From assembly GCA_015482705.2 (NCBI GenBank), contig JADMLA020000019.1, positions 1 through 64,000 on the forward strand: DNA of 64,000 nucleotides. The letters run 5' to 3'. The translations under genes and the position numbers were made by a program. The DNA is from Prosthecochloris sp. (GTDB lineage: Bacteria; Bacteroidota; Chlorobiia; Chlorobiales; Chlorobiaceae). Of this stretch, positions 1 through 8,202 are shown one piece after another. The notes beneath the pieces were generated by a model. It saw only the letters and a list, made by a program, of their open reading frames with translations. It ran no database searches and had not been told where the DNA came from. The stretch's first letter is position 1. Each line of letters opens with the position of its first letter.

Positions 1-71
1 TGTGCTCGTACATTATAGACATCTCTGGAACGTAGCATATCTCAAGAGCTTTCGGGCGCAAAACGACGAAC

Positions 72-770
72 ATGACCGAATCTCAGGCCACATATGCGGT
101 ACTGACGGGGGACCTTGTCAAGTCTTCGAGGTTGCCCAGCACACTCAGCACGAAAGCCATGGCATGGCTGAAAGCCTCTGTTTCGATAGTCAACACCTTC
201 GCTCTCGGCTCGGTGTACGGCAGCATGGATACGTTCCGCCACGATAGCTGGCAATTGTTGCTCAACCGGCCTGAAACCGCACTCAGAGCTGCGCTGTTCT
301 TCAGAACCGTTCTCAGGATGAATTCCGATGCCGATACCAAGTACGACACCCGAATCGCCATCGGAATCGGAGAAGTCGAGTACATCGACTCGACAAATAT
401 CTCCAACTCACGAGGCCCGGCGTTCACTCTATCCGGCAAGCTTCTCGATTCCATGAAGAATTCCCGGCTGACATGGGGCACCGAGCACGATGCACTTCCC
501 TTTTGGAGTACGCTCGAAAGAACGACGATCCCTTTGCTCGACTGTCTTGTATCCGACTGGACTCCTACGGAATCCCAGGCTGTCAACTGCGTTCTCACGG
601 GTCTGACTCAGGATCAGACTGCCGCCCGGTGGCAGTCGAACGACGGTAAGAAACCTACCCGGCAGGCTGTCGGCGGTTCTCTGCAGCGTGCCCACTGGAA
701 CACCGTACATGATGTACTGCTTTGGACAGAGCAGCAGATAACCGATACCCTGAACATCTCAACAGAATGA
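72..770 (+). CDS. SatD-like family protein
   Basis: A 232-residue soluble protein with no signal peptide or membrane segment. The N-terminus (about residues 8-20) reads YAVLTGDLVKSSRL, the opening motif I associate with the SatD family. The biochemical role of SatD-like proteins is not established. A 78-base gap separates it from a DUF3307 membrane protein on the same strand, and SatD-like and DUF3307 genes are often found side by side, which supports the assignment. The first ATG of the frame is used; no strong Shine-Dalgarno is visible. The family call rests mainly on the N-terminal motif and the neighbour. Confidence 0.7.
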   Translation: MTESQATYAVLTGDLVKSSRLPSTLSTKAMAWLKASVSIVNTFALGSVYGSMDTFRHDSWQLLLNRPETALRAALFFRTVLRMNSDADTKYDTRIAIGIGEVEYIDSTNISNSRGPAFTLSGKLLDSMKNSRLTWGTEHDALPFWSTLERTTIPLLDCLVSDWTPTESQAVNCVLTGLTQDQTAARWQSNDGKKPTRQAVGGSLQRAHWNTVHDVLLWTEQQITDTLNISTE

Positions 771-848
771 AACCTTGAGAGACTGCAAACATGAAAAGCA
801 ATCTCTCAAAGCTTACCCGCAGCATATTTTGATATAAACAGTGTCTTC

Positions 849-1535
849 ATGGAAAAAATAGCGGCGATCCTGATTTGCGCTCATATCTTTGCCGACTTTC
901 TGCTGCAAACCGGCAAGATGGCGAACAACAAAAGAAACCTTTCGCTGCTCTTTCTCCATGCCGCGATTCATGCCGTGGTGAGCTGGCTGCTGCTGCAGGC
1001 ATGGGCGTACTGGCAAGTCCCCTTGTACCTGTTCGCCGTTCATGCTCTTATCGATTATCTCAAAGAGCGTTTCATGGAAAAGAGCTACCGGTCATTCATC
1101 GCCGACCAGACGGCTCATCTTTTCAGCCTCGTTTTACTGTCGTTCCTGCTTGCCGAGCAGCACTTCATGCCTGAACTCTCCGGTTTTCTTTACAAGGCAA
1201 CCGTCGTCCTGGCAGGTTTGACGGCAACCATCCGAGGCTCGGGTTTCCTCATCAACCTCGTGACTAAAGATATTCTCGAAAAAAACCAGCTCAACCCTGA
1301 CGGACTGATCGATGGCGGCAAGCTCATCGGTCAATTGGAAAGAGGGCTCATTTTTCTTTTTATCTTCATCAATCTGCCCACCGCGATAGGTTTTCTCGTA
1401 ACTGCAAAATCCATCCTCCGGTTCGAAGAAGCCCGTAAACAGAAACTCGCCGAGTATATTCTCATCGGCACTCTTCTGAGCTTCTCGACCGCTATCGCCA
1501 TTGCCACCCTCACCATGTGGGCCACCTCCCTGTAA
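849..1535 (+). CDS. DUF3307 family integral membrane protein
   Basis: A 228-residue polytopic membrane protein. The N-terminal segment contains AHIFADFLLQTGKMANNK and is followed by several hydrophobic helices. The H-x-x-x-D-F-x-x-Q pattern near residue 12 and a later H-x-x-x-D (AVHALIDYLKE, near residue 63) match what I know of DUF3307, a family of unknown function. It lies directly downstream of the SatD-like gene and is probably cotranscribed with it. The facing gene ends at 1632, so the two units converge. Function unknown; family call fairly secure. Confidence 0.72.
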   Translation: MEKIAAILICAHIFADFLLQTGKMANNKRNLSLLFLHAAIHAVVSWLLLQAWAYWQVPLYLFAVHALIDYLKERFMEKSYRSFIADQTAHLFSLVLLSFLLAEQHFMPELSGFLYKATVVLAGLTATIRGSGFLINLVTKDILEKNQLNPDGLIDGGKLIGQLERGLIFLFIFINLPTAIGFLVTAKSILRFEEARKQKLAEYILIGTLLSFSTAIAIATLTMWATSL

Positions 1536-1631
1536 CACCGGCCCTCTCACTCGGGGACGTTGTAAATAATTTACACTTACATCCAAGAGATAGCGACAAC
1601 CGATAATGATTTGACCTTCTGCAAGAATGGT

Positions 1632-2549
1632 TTATCCGGCAGCCTTGTTTGGCTCACCCGTATTCTTCAACGCAGACCGTGTCCGTTCAAGAGATGTGCG
1701 GCACTCTTCGATCCCCGGCCTGCTTTCGGCAAACTTGACAAGATCCGCCTGGACGAGTAATTCTATCAGTATATCGGCGTGGGGTACCGAGCAGTGCGAC
1801 ATTTCTTCCGCGATCTCGCTTGTCACTTCTTCGAGAGCCTTGATGCGGTACTCTCCTTCGAGATACTCGCGAATCAGGAAACTTAGCTGTTCGTAACATT
1901 CTTCAGGCTGCACGGTTTTACCGAGGCTTTTTTCGAGCTTTCGTACTTTCCGAAGTGCCACCTTCGAATGATCTACCTCTCGAGATAAGGAGCCACGTCT
2001 CCTCTTGACCAGATACCAGATTGCAATAATCGCTATAACTACTACCAGACCGAGAAGAAGAGGGAAAAGAATGTCTGCCTTTGCCGGGTAAGGCCGTTTG
2101 ATCGGTTTGATCGGTAATAAAGCGGTGACGGATGAATCGGTCAATGCGTTCACTGTTACAACGCTTTCAGGCACAACCTGTATCGTAGTATCGGCTCCCG
2201 AGTCCCTGCGAATGGTAACGGTTACCGGAGGCAACGCATACTCTCCGATATCGAACACTGCAAGCATCGCTTGAAAAACAACCGTTCTCTCCCGAGGTCT
2301 TTTCTCCTGCCGGTCGATCAGCACGAATGGATGAAGCCTTGAACTGTCAGGCATTGCAAAAGCCACTCTCTGTCCCGGCTCATGCTTTACCGTAACGGTA
2401 TATGCTATTCTACCTCCAATGGTAACCGATGCCGGAGAAAAGTCGCTGCTGTATTTGCCGTCGCCATCATCTGCCGTTACCGGAGAAACCGCCAAAAAAA
2501 GGGAGAATAGCAGGAGCATTGCTGCTGCTATGTCAGACTTTTTTCTCAC
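1632..2549 (-). CDS. BatD-like exported protein with single C-terminal membrane anchor
   Basis: A 305-residue protein with a signal peptide (residues 1-26, cleavage near VTADD), a beta-rich extracytoplasmic region (about 35-135, resembling the Ig-like region of BatD/oxygen-tolerance proteins), one membrane helix (about 160-182) followed by KRRRG, and a cytoplasmic helical tail. It is the last gene of a minus-strand unit behind MoxR ATPase and DUF58 genes and overlaps the DUF58 gene by 17 bases. In Bat-type operons such proteins work with MoxR and DUF58/VWA partners at the envelope. The exact role is unknown, and a DUF4381-like label is an alternative. Confidence 0.65.
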   Translation of the reverse strand: MRKKSDIAAAMLLLFSLFLAVSPVTADDGDGKYSSDFSPASVTIGGRIAYTVTVKHEPGQRVAFAMPDSSRLHPFVLIDRQEKRPRERTVVFQAMLAVFDIGEYALPPVTVTIRRDSGADTTIQVVPESVVTVNALTDSSVTALLPIKPIKRPYPAKADILFPLLLGLVVVIAIIAIWYLVKRRRGSLSREVDHSKVALRKVRKLEKSLGKTVQPEECYEQLSFLIREYLEGEYRIKALEEVTSEIAEEMSHCSVPHADILIELLVQADLVKFAESRPGIEECRTSLERTRSALKNTGEPNKAAG

Positions 2550-3423
2550 GGTACCGAAAAAACCTGTTGAGCGCCCCGATAATGGAACTGTTCGTTTGCA
2601 GACTGATCGTATCGATTCTCATACCGCTGAGTTTTTTCATCAAAAGCTCCTGCTGCGTTTGCCGGTTTTTTTTGTATCGCTTCAGCGCTTTTGCTCCGGC
2701 AGCGTCGATAATGCCCTCTTCTCCCGTTTCAGGGTCCTGAACCCAGAGAATTCCACTGTCGGGTATTTCCGTGTCGAGCGGGTCGGTGAGATGAACAACA
2801 ACAAAATCATGCCTCGCATCGAGGATCTTCATGGCTTTTTCGTAACGTTCGTCGATAAGATCGGTTAACAGAAAAACTATCGCCTGCCGCTTCTGGATAG
2901 AACGGATAAAGGAAAGCGCCGCATCGATGTCGGTTTTTCGATGTTGCGCCTCGAAGCTTATGATCTCCTCGAGAATGACCAGCACATGGCTTCGCCCTTT
3001 TCGTGGTGGTATGAACTTTTCGACTCGATCGGAAAAAATCAGCAACCCTACCTTGTCGTTGTTCATGATCGCACTGAACGCAAGCACGGCAGCAACTTCC
3101 GAGGCAAGCTCCTTTTTCGTACGCCGACGGCTACCGAACAACATCGACCCCGATCCATCGAGAACAAGCAACACCGTCCTTTCGCGTTCTTCGGTAAAGA
3201 GCTTGACATAAAGGTCATTTTTGCGAGCCGATGTGTTCCAGTCGATAGTCCTTACGTCGTCTCCCCAGGAATACTCCCGAACATTGCTGAACTCGATACC
3301 GCGTCCCTTGAATGACGAGTGATATTCACCGCTGAAAAGTTCATTCACCAGCCGCTTCGAACGGATCTCGATATGCCTGATTGTCCGGGCAAGCTCTTTA
3401 ATATTGTGAACCCCTCGCTGCAT
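2533..3423 (-). CDS. DUF58 / VWA-like protein of a MoxR operon
   Basis: A 296-residue soluble protein. The DUF58 signature is clear: SNVREYSWGDDVRTIDWN (about residues 46-63), then a VWA-like beta strand LLVLDGSGSM (85-94) with the metal-site D-x-S-x-S residues D89, S91 and S93. DUF58 proteins typically pair with MoxR AAA ATPases and are thought to act in protein-complex or metal-cofactor maturation. It sits downstream of moxR across a 161-base repeat-bearing gap and overlaps the BatD-like gene by 17 bases, implying translational coupling to that gene. Family assignment is strong; the target complex is unknown. Confidence 0.88.
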   Translation of the reverse strand: MQRGVHNIKELARTIRHIEIRSKRLVNELFSGEYHSSFKGRGIEFSNVREYSWGDDVRTIDWNTSARKNDLYVKLFTEERERTVLLVLDGSGSMLFGSRRRTKKELASEVAAVLAFSAIMNNDKVGLLIFSDRVEKFIPPRKGRSHVLVILEEIISFEAQHRKTDIDAALSFIRSIQKRQAIVFLLTDLIDERYEKAMKILDARHDFVVVHLTDPLDTEIPDSGILWVQDPETGEEGIIDAAGAKALKRYKKNRQTQQELLMKKLSGMRIDTISLQTNSSIIGALNRFFRYREKKV

Positions 3424-3584
3424 GGTAGAAGAAAGTCAAAATTCAAAAGTGAAAAGTCAAAAGCAGTAGCTTGACGATTACCGCTTCGCTGATAGAGTGA
3501 CCAGTGACGAGAGACAAGTAAGATCCCATTATTCATTAGTTTAGTAACTATTTAATTGCTTGTCACTTGTTACTCGTCACTGCC
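3424..3584. repeat. Intergenic low-complexity microrepeat tract
   Basis: This 161-base gap between the DUF58 and moxR genes has no gene. Near 3433-3463 it holds short reiterated units built on AGTCAAAA / AAAAGTGAAAAGTC. It also holds an imperfect inverted pair: AGTGACGAGAGACAAG near 3502 and CTTGTCACTTGTTACTCGTCACT near 3560. The second motif recurs at 52124-52156, just before the crcB stop. Origin and function are unknown. Confidence 0.5.
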
Positions 3585-4583
3585 TTATGGTACTTTCACA
3601 TGAGCGAGTATCTGGCGGATGCAGTCTTCCGGGTGCACGTTATCGGCTTCGGCTTCATATGTCGGGCGAATGCGGTGACGCAGAACATCGAACGTCACCT
3701 CCTTGACATCTTCAGGCGTTATATAGGCTCTCTGATGCAGAAAAGCGTGCGCTTTTGCAGCAAGCAACAGAAAAATGGATGCCCTCGGCGACGCCCCGTA
3801 TTCGATCATCTCTTCGAGTGACTGCAGTCCCGCAGCCACCGGGTCTCTCGATGCTGTCACAAGATCGACTATGTAGCGCTGCACCCTTGTATCGACATAG
3901 ATCCTGTCGATCAATGCTTTCGCTTTCTGAATCTCGTACCTGTCAACGACAGGAGATACATCGGGAAGCGGTGCGGTTTTCGCCGACCGCTGCATGATCT
4001 CGAGCTCCTCGTCATACGATGGATACTCGACGAGTACCTTCATCATGAAACGGTCTAGCTGTGCTTCGGGTAATAGATAGGTCCCCTCATGCTCGACGGG
4101 ATTCTGTGTAGCAAGCACCATAAATGGTTCCGGAAGCACAAACGACTGGTCACCGATGGTCACCTGACGCTCCTGCATGGACTCGAGCAACGCCGACTGG
4201 ACTTTTGCAGGCGAGCGGTTTATTTCATCCGCCAGTATGATATTGGCAAACACCGGACCTTTTCGGGGGTAGAACGCCATATCTTTGGGATTATAAACCA
4301 TGGTACCCACAAGGTCAGCCGGAAGCATATCGGGCGTGAACTGTATGCGCCGGTAGGCAAGGTTCATTGCCGAAGCGAAAGTTCTGACAATTAATGTTTT
4401 TGCCAGGCCGGGAACCCCTTCCAGTAAAACATGACCGTTTGCCAGCAAGGCGATAAAAACCCTTTCGAGAACCTTGTTCTGACCGACAATACGTTCTGCA
4501 AGCAACTGCGCGGCCCTGTTCAGAAAAGCCGAGGCTTCTGCGATCTGCCCCGCCAGTTCCTGAAGCTCTGCGTCTTGTTTCAT
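3585..4583 (-). CDS. moxR: MoxR family AAA+ ATPase
   Basis: A 332-residue AAA+ protein of usual MoxR length. Walker A GVPGLAKT is at residues 56-63, Walker B IILADE at 115-120, followed by the typical INRSPAKVQSALLE and sensor-1 region VLATQNPVEHEGTY. MoxR ATPases act as chaperone-like ATPases with VWA or DUF58 partners. Here the gene heads a unit with DUF58 and BatD-like genes. The start at 4583 gives the standard N-terminus ahead of the conserved RIVGQNKV motif. The identification is secure; what the system matures is unknown. Confidence 0.92.
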   Translation of the reverse strand: MKQDAELQELAGQIAEASAFLNRAAQLLAERIVGQNKVLERVFIALLANGHVLLEGVPGLAKTLIVRTFASAMNLAYRRIQFTPDMLPADLVGTMVYNPKDMAFYPRKGPVFANIILADEINRSPAKVQSALLESMQERQVTIGDQSFVLPEPFMVLATQNPVEHEGTYLLPEAQLDRFMMKVLVEYPSYDEELEIMQRSAKTAPLPDVSPVVDRYEIQKAKALIDRIYVDTRVQRYIVDLVTASRDPVAAGLQSLEEMIEYGASPRASIFLLLAAKAHAFLHQRAYITPEDVKEVTFDVLRHRIRPTYEAEADNVHPEDCIRQILAHVKVP

Positions 4584-4624
4584 TCCTGTGATCCTGCATT
4601 TGATGGTTGCGGGGGAGAAACTGC

Positions 4625-4843
4625 CTATTGCTTCTGGTAGAGATCTTTAAAACCGAAAACGAGGAGAATTATTCCCACAACAAGAGCCCCCCAACTAAAA
4701 AATGCGTCAAGTGATAAAAAAGCATTAAGCATTCCAATCCCGGGAGCAAAGAGCAGAATAATGTCTGCTCCGAGCAGCACAAGCAAAACGTTGAGAAACT
4801 TAACCTTGACCCTTGGTTTATTATTGTTAGCTTCTTTGGCCAT
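4625..4843 (-). CDS. Small two-helix membrane protein
   Basis: A 72-residue protein with a basic N-terminus rich in K, N and R, then two hydrophobic segments (about residues 16-36 and 46-66). It is 41 bases upstream of moxR on the same strand and only 32 bases from the divergent tsaD start, so the promoters of both units must lie in that short gap or inside the coding ends. I recognise no family. It may be a membrane component of the MoxR unit, but that is only positional inference. Confidence 0.6.
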   Translation of the reverse strand: MAKEANNNKPRVKVKFLNVLLVLLGADIILLFAPGIGMLNAFLSLDAFFSWGALVVGIILLVFGFKDLYQKQ

Positions 4844-4875
4844 ACTTTTTATTACTATGGGAGTAAAAATAACCT

Positions 4876-5916
4876 ATGAATATTCTCGGCATCGAAACCA
4901 GTTGCGATGAAACATCGGCCGCCGTTCTGAAACATGGTCGTGTCGCTTCGAACATCATCAGCTCACAGCTCATTCACAAGGCTTATGGCGGTGTTGTTCC
5001 GGAACTCGCCTCACGGGAGCATGAGCGGCTGATCGTATCGATTGTCGATCGTGCGGTGAACGAGGCTAATATACAAAAAAACGATCTCGATGTCATAGCC
5101 GCGACTGCCGGTCCAGGTCTTATCGGTGCGGTCATGGTGGGCCTTTGTTTCTCCCAGGGCCTTGCTTATGCGTTGAAAAAGCCGCTTGTCCCAGTCAACC
5201 ACATCGAGGCACACATCTTTTCCGGCTTTATACAGGAAGATCCCGAACATCAGGTCCCCGAGGATAATTTCATTTCACTGACCGTTTCAGGAGGGCACAC
5301 CATGCTTTGCGTCGTGGACAGTGATCTGCACTATACGGCCATCGGAAGAACTATCGACGACGCTGCCGGTGAAGCCTTCGATAAAACAGGTAAAATGCTC
5401 GGTCTCGACTATCCTGCAGGCCCGCTCATCGAAAGGCTCGCGAAAGAAGGAAATGCTGATTTTCATACGTTTCCCCGGGCGCTGACGTCACAATCCAGAA
5501 CCAGCAAAAATTATCGCGATAACTTCGATTTCAGTTTTTCCGGCCTGAAAACCTCCGTGCTGAACTACATCAACAACCATGAGCCGGAATTCATCGAGCG
5601 GCACCTTGCCGACATTGCTGCTTCTATCCAGGAAGCCATTGTCAGCGTCCTTGTCGAAAAAACCATTGCCGCTGCCTTGAAATACAATATCGGTGCGATA
5701 TCGGTGGCCGGTGGTGTGAGCGCCAATTCTGGGTTGCGGCATACCATGGAAGCCGCTTGCGTAAAACACGGTATACGCCTCTTCATTCCCAAAGCGGTGT
5801 ATTCAACCGATAACGCCGCAATGATCGCCACACTCGCCAGCCTGAAACTTTCCCGAGGACTCGTCAAACCGAACAATTACGATGTCGCACCTTTCGCGAG
5901 CTTTGAATACTCCTGA
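4876..5916 (+). CDS. tsaD: tRNA N6-adenosine threonylcarbamoyltransferase TsaD
   Basis: A 346-residue Kae1/Qri7/TsaD-family protein that transfers the threonylcarbamoyl group to A37 of ANN-decoding tRNAs, normally with TsaB and TsaE. The N-terminal MNILGIETSCDETSAAVL is diagnostic. The metal-binding HIEAH (H109, H113) and the C-terminal SVAGGVSANSGLR and STDNAAMIA segments are intact. Length is typical. It is divergent from the small membrane protein and the MoxR unit. Identification is very secure. Confidence 0.97.
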   Translation: MNILGIETSCDETSAAVLKHGRVASNIISSQLIHKAYGGVVPELASREHERLIVSIVDRAVNEANIQKNDLDVIAATAGPGLIGAVMVGLCFSQGLAYALKKPLVPVNHIEAHIFSGFIQEDPEHQVPEDNFISLTVSGGHTMLCVVDSDLHYTAIGRTIDDAAGEAFDKTGKMLGLDYPAGPLIERLAKEGNADFHTFPRALTSQSRTSKNYRDNFDFSFSGLKTSVLNYINNHEPEFIERHLADIAASIQEAIVSVLVEKTIAAALKYNIGAISVAGGVSANSGLRHTMEAACVKHGIRLFIPKAVYSTDNAAMIATLASLKLSRGLVKPNNYDVAPFASFEYS

Positions 5917-6055
5917 ATGGTCAACACGGATTTCGAAACCCGCGTGCCTTCGTGGTTCCCACGCCGAGCGCCCAAACTTCTCATTGAATTAGTTGATTGA
6001 ATACGTTATCTTTCGGCTTTTGGAGCTGAAGTTTTTCAAATTTTACAACGATACC

Positions 6056-6409
6056 ATGCACACTTTCATATCATCTTTCCTTCTTTTCGCTCCTCCAAGT
6101 GGAGGCGAAACTCCCAACATGTTTATTCAGCTCGTACCGTTAGCTCTAATTTTCGTTGTTTTCTACCTGTTTCTCATCCGTCCACAGCAGAAAAAACAAA
6201 AAGAACGTGAAAAGGTACTCGATAGTTTGAAACGGGGAGACAGGGTCATCACCATCGGCGGTGTCCATGGCACCGTCGCAGGGATCGATTCGGAGAAAAA
6301 AACTGTTTTGGTTCAGGTTGCCGACAATCTGAAAATAAAGTTCGACCGCAGCGCTATTGCAACAACTGAAAAACAGGAAGCCGGCGAAAAACTTACCAGT
6401 AAGGATTAA
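6056..6409 (+). CDS. yajC: Preprotein translocase subunit YajC
   Basis: A 117-residue single-span inner-membrane protein, accessory to SecDF in Sec-dependent export. The membrane helix LIFVVFYLFLIRPQQKKQKE carries the hallmark IRPQQKK at its cytoplasmic end, followed by VLDSLKRGDRVITIGGVHG and a short beta domain. The ATG at 6056 is preferred over an upstream in-frame TTG at 5993, because the extra residues are not conserved-looking. No secD or secF is adjacent. The next gene, carA, starts 9 bases after its stop. Confidence 0.92.
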   Translation: MHTFISSFLLFAPPSGGETPNMFIQLVPLALIFVVFYLFLIRPQQKKQKEREKVLDSLKRGDRVITIGGVHGTVAGIDSEKKTVLVQVADNLKIKFDRSAIATTEKQEAGEKLTSKD

Positions 6410-6418
6410 ACGAGATAT

Positions 6419-7519
6419 ATGCAGTCCACACAGGCGACATTGGTTTTAGAAAACGGTTCTGTCTATAAAGGCATAGCGTTCGGACATATTGGCGAAGCCA
6501 CCGGGGAAGTGGTTTTCAACACTTCCCATACCGGGTATCAGGAAATCATCACCGATCCCTCGTACGCTGGCCAGATGGTGGTCATGACCTATCCTCTGAT
6601 AGGCAATTACGGGGTCAACCAAAGCGACGGCGAGTCCGACAAAATCTGGGCATCGGCCCTCATCGTTCGCGAAGCATCCAATCTGCACAGTAATTTCGCC
6701 GCGACAGGAAGCCTCGACGATTACCTGAAAGAATCGAAGGTTATAGGCCTTGCCGGTATCGACACCAGAAAGCTGGTTCGTGAAATCCGGGAAAAAGGCG
6801 CAATGCGAGGGGTTATCTCCACGCTCGACCACGATGAGAACAGCCTGCAGGAAAAAGCCCTGCAAAGCCCTGAAATGACCGGACTCGACCTTGTCAAAAA
6901 GGTCAGTACCGCCAGGAATTACACGGTTGACTGTCCCGATGCCAAATATCACGTCGTTGCCTTTGATTACGGCATCAAACGAAACATTCTCAGAATGCTG
7001 CAGGAAGCCGGATGCAAAGTCACCGTGCTCAACGCAAAGACTTCTGCCGACGAGGTCTTGAAACTGAACCCGGATGGCGTATTCCTTTCAAACGGTCCCG
7101 GTGATCCGTTCGCTGTAACCTATGCGATCGATATCATCAAAGACCTGACACGTCGCGACAAACCATCAGGCCAGCTGCCGATATTCGGCATCTGCCTTGG
7201 CCACCAGCTTCTTTCACTCGCTTTCGGAGCCAAAACATACAAACTGAAGTTCGGTCACCACGGCAGCAATCACCCGGTAAAGCGCCTTTCGACAAAATCC
7301 ATCGAGATCACCTCCCAGAACCATGGTTTTGCCGTGGAGATGGACTCGCTGCCCGAAGAACTCGAACTCACTCATCTCAACCTTTACGATAACACGGTTG
7401 AAGGCGTCCGGCACCGTGAACTGCCCTGTTTTTCCGTACAGTACCATCCTGAAGCAGCGCCCGGTCCGCATGATTCACACTACCTCTTCAATCTGTTTAC
7501 CGAAATGATGGATAGATGA
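6419..7519 (+). CDS. carA: Carbamoyl-phosphate synthase small (glutaminase) subunit
   Basis: A 366-residue enzyme that hydrolyses glutamine and feeds ammonia to CarB for carbamoyl phosphate, used in pyrimidine and arginine synthesis. The N-terminal CarA domain (residues 1-150) is followed by a class I glutamine amidotransferase domain with nucleophile C259 in GICLGHQL and the partners H343 and E345 in YHPEAAPGPHD. All catalytic residues are present. carB is not adjacent. The gene starts 9 bases after yajC. Confidence 0.97.
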   Translation: MQSTQATLVLENGSVYKGIAFGHIGEATGEVVFNTSHTGYQEIITDPSYAGQMVVMTYPLIGNYGVNQSDGESDKIWASALIVREASNLHSNFAATGSLDDYLKESKVIGLAGIDTRKLVREIREKGAMRGVISTLDHDENSLQEKALQSPEMTGLDLVKKVSTARNYTVDCPDAKYHVVAFDYGIKRNILRMLQEAGCKVTVLNAKTSADEVLKLNPDGVFLSNGPGDPFAVTYAIDIIKDLTRRDKPSGQLPIFGICLGHQLLSLAFGAKTYKLKFGHHGSNHPVKRLSTKSIEITSQNHGFAVEMDSLPEELELTHLNLYDNTVEGVRHRELPCFSVQYHPEAAPGPHDSHYLFNLFTEMMDR

Positions 7520-7537
7520 AGCACTACGGATGGTGTT

Positions 7538-8197
7538 ATGATACACAAGTATCTACCGGTTCCACTGGCCATCGCTCTGACCTGTATTTCTTTATCCGAT
7601 GCCGCGGCAGAGTACGCTACAGTACAATCCGCGAACGAGCATTTTAACGCAGGTCGTTACAACGAGGCTGGTGGACTCTACAAAAACGTCATCGAACGCG
7701 AACCACAAACTCGTAACGGCATTGTCGCCGCCTTCAACCTCGGTAACACGCTGTTTCAGACTCGACACTATGCCGAAGCGGCCACGCTGTTTCAAAAAAT
7801 AGCTGAAACACCGGGACTTCCCGATATAGTTAAAACCGACGCACATTACAATGCAGGCAACGCATACGCCCGGATTGCAATGACCGTAAACGACGATGGC
7901 CAGAAAAAAACGTTCCTGAAAACCGCTCTCGAGAAGTATCGGACGGCTCTTTTGTTGAGCCCCGATGATCAGGAAAGCAAGATCAACTATGAAATCGTTC
8001 TTCGTTTGTTAAAACAGCAAGCGCCTCCGTCAACAACAGGAATAAACAACGCCTCCGATGTTGAAAAATCCAGCATCGGCAATGATATCGTAGCAAATAT
8101 TCTCGAGCAGGCAGTACAGGATGAACAAACCGTGTTGCAGCGCAGATATCGCGATTCAGAACGGGTGAAACCGGATGGATCAAACAAGGACTGGTAA
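7538..8197 (+). CDS. Exported TPR-repeat protein (BatE/BatC-like)
   Basis: A 219-residue protein with a signal peptide (residues 1-24, ending DAAAEY) and TPR-like helical repeats: ANEHFNAGRYNEAGGLYKN, FNLGNTLFQTRHYAEAATLF, HYNAGNAYARIAM and ALEKYRTALLLSPDDQE. Periplasmic TPR proteins of this size are typical of Bat operons. That fits the MoxR, DUF58 and BatD-like genes at 1.6-4.6 kb and the BatD-like gene at 14.7 kb, although it is not contiguous with them. It starts 18 bases after carA and precedes a radical SAM gene by 5 bases. The TPR assignment is good; Bat membership is inferred. Confidence 0.7.
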   Translation: MIHKYLPVPLAIALTCISLSDAAAEYATVQSANEHFNAGRYNEAGGLYKNVIEREPQTRNGIVAAFNLGNTLFQTRHYAEAATLFQKIAETPGLPDIVKTDAHYNAGNAYARIAMTVNDDGQKKTFLKTALEKYRTALLLSPDDQESKINYEIVLRLLKQQAPPSTTGINNASDVEKSSIGNDIVANILEQAVQDEQTVLQRRYRDSERVKPDGSNKDW

Positions 8198-8202
8198 CAG
8201 GA

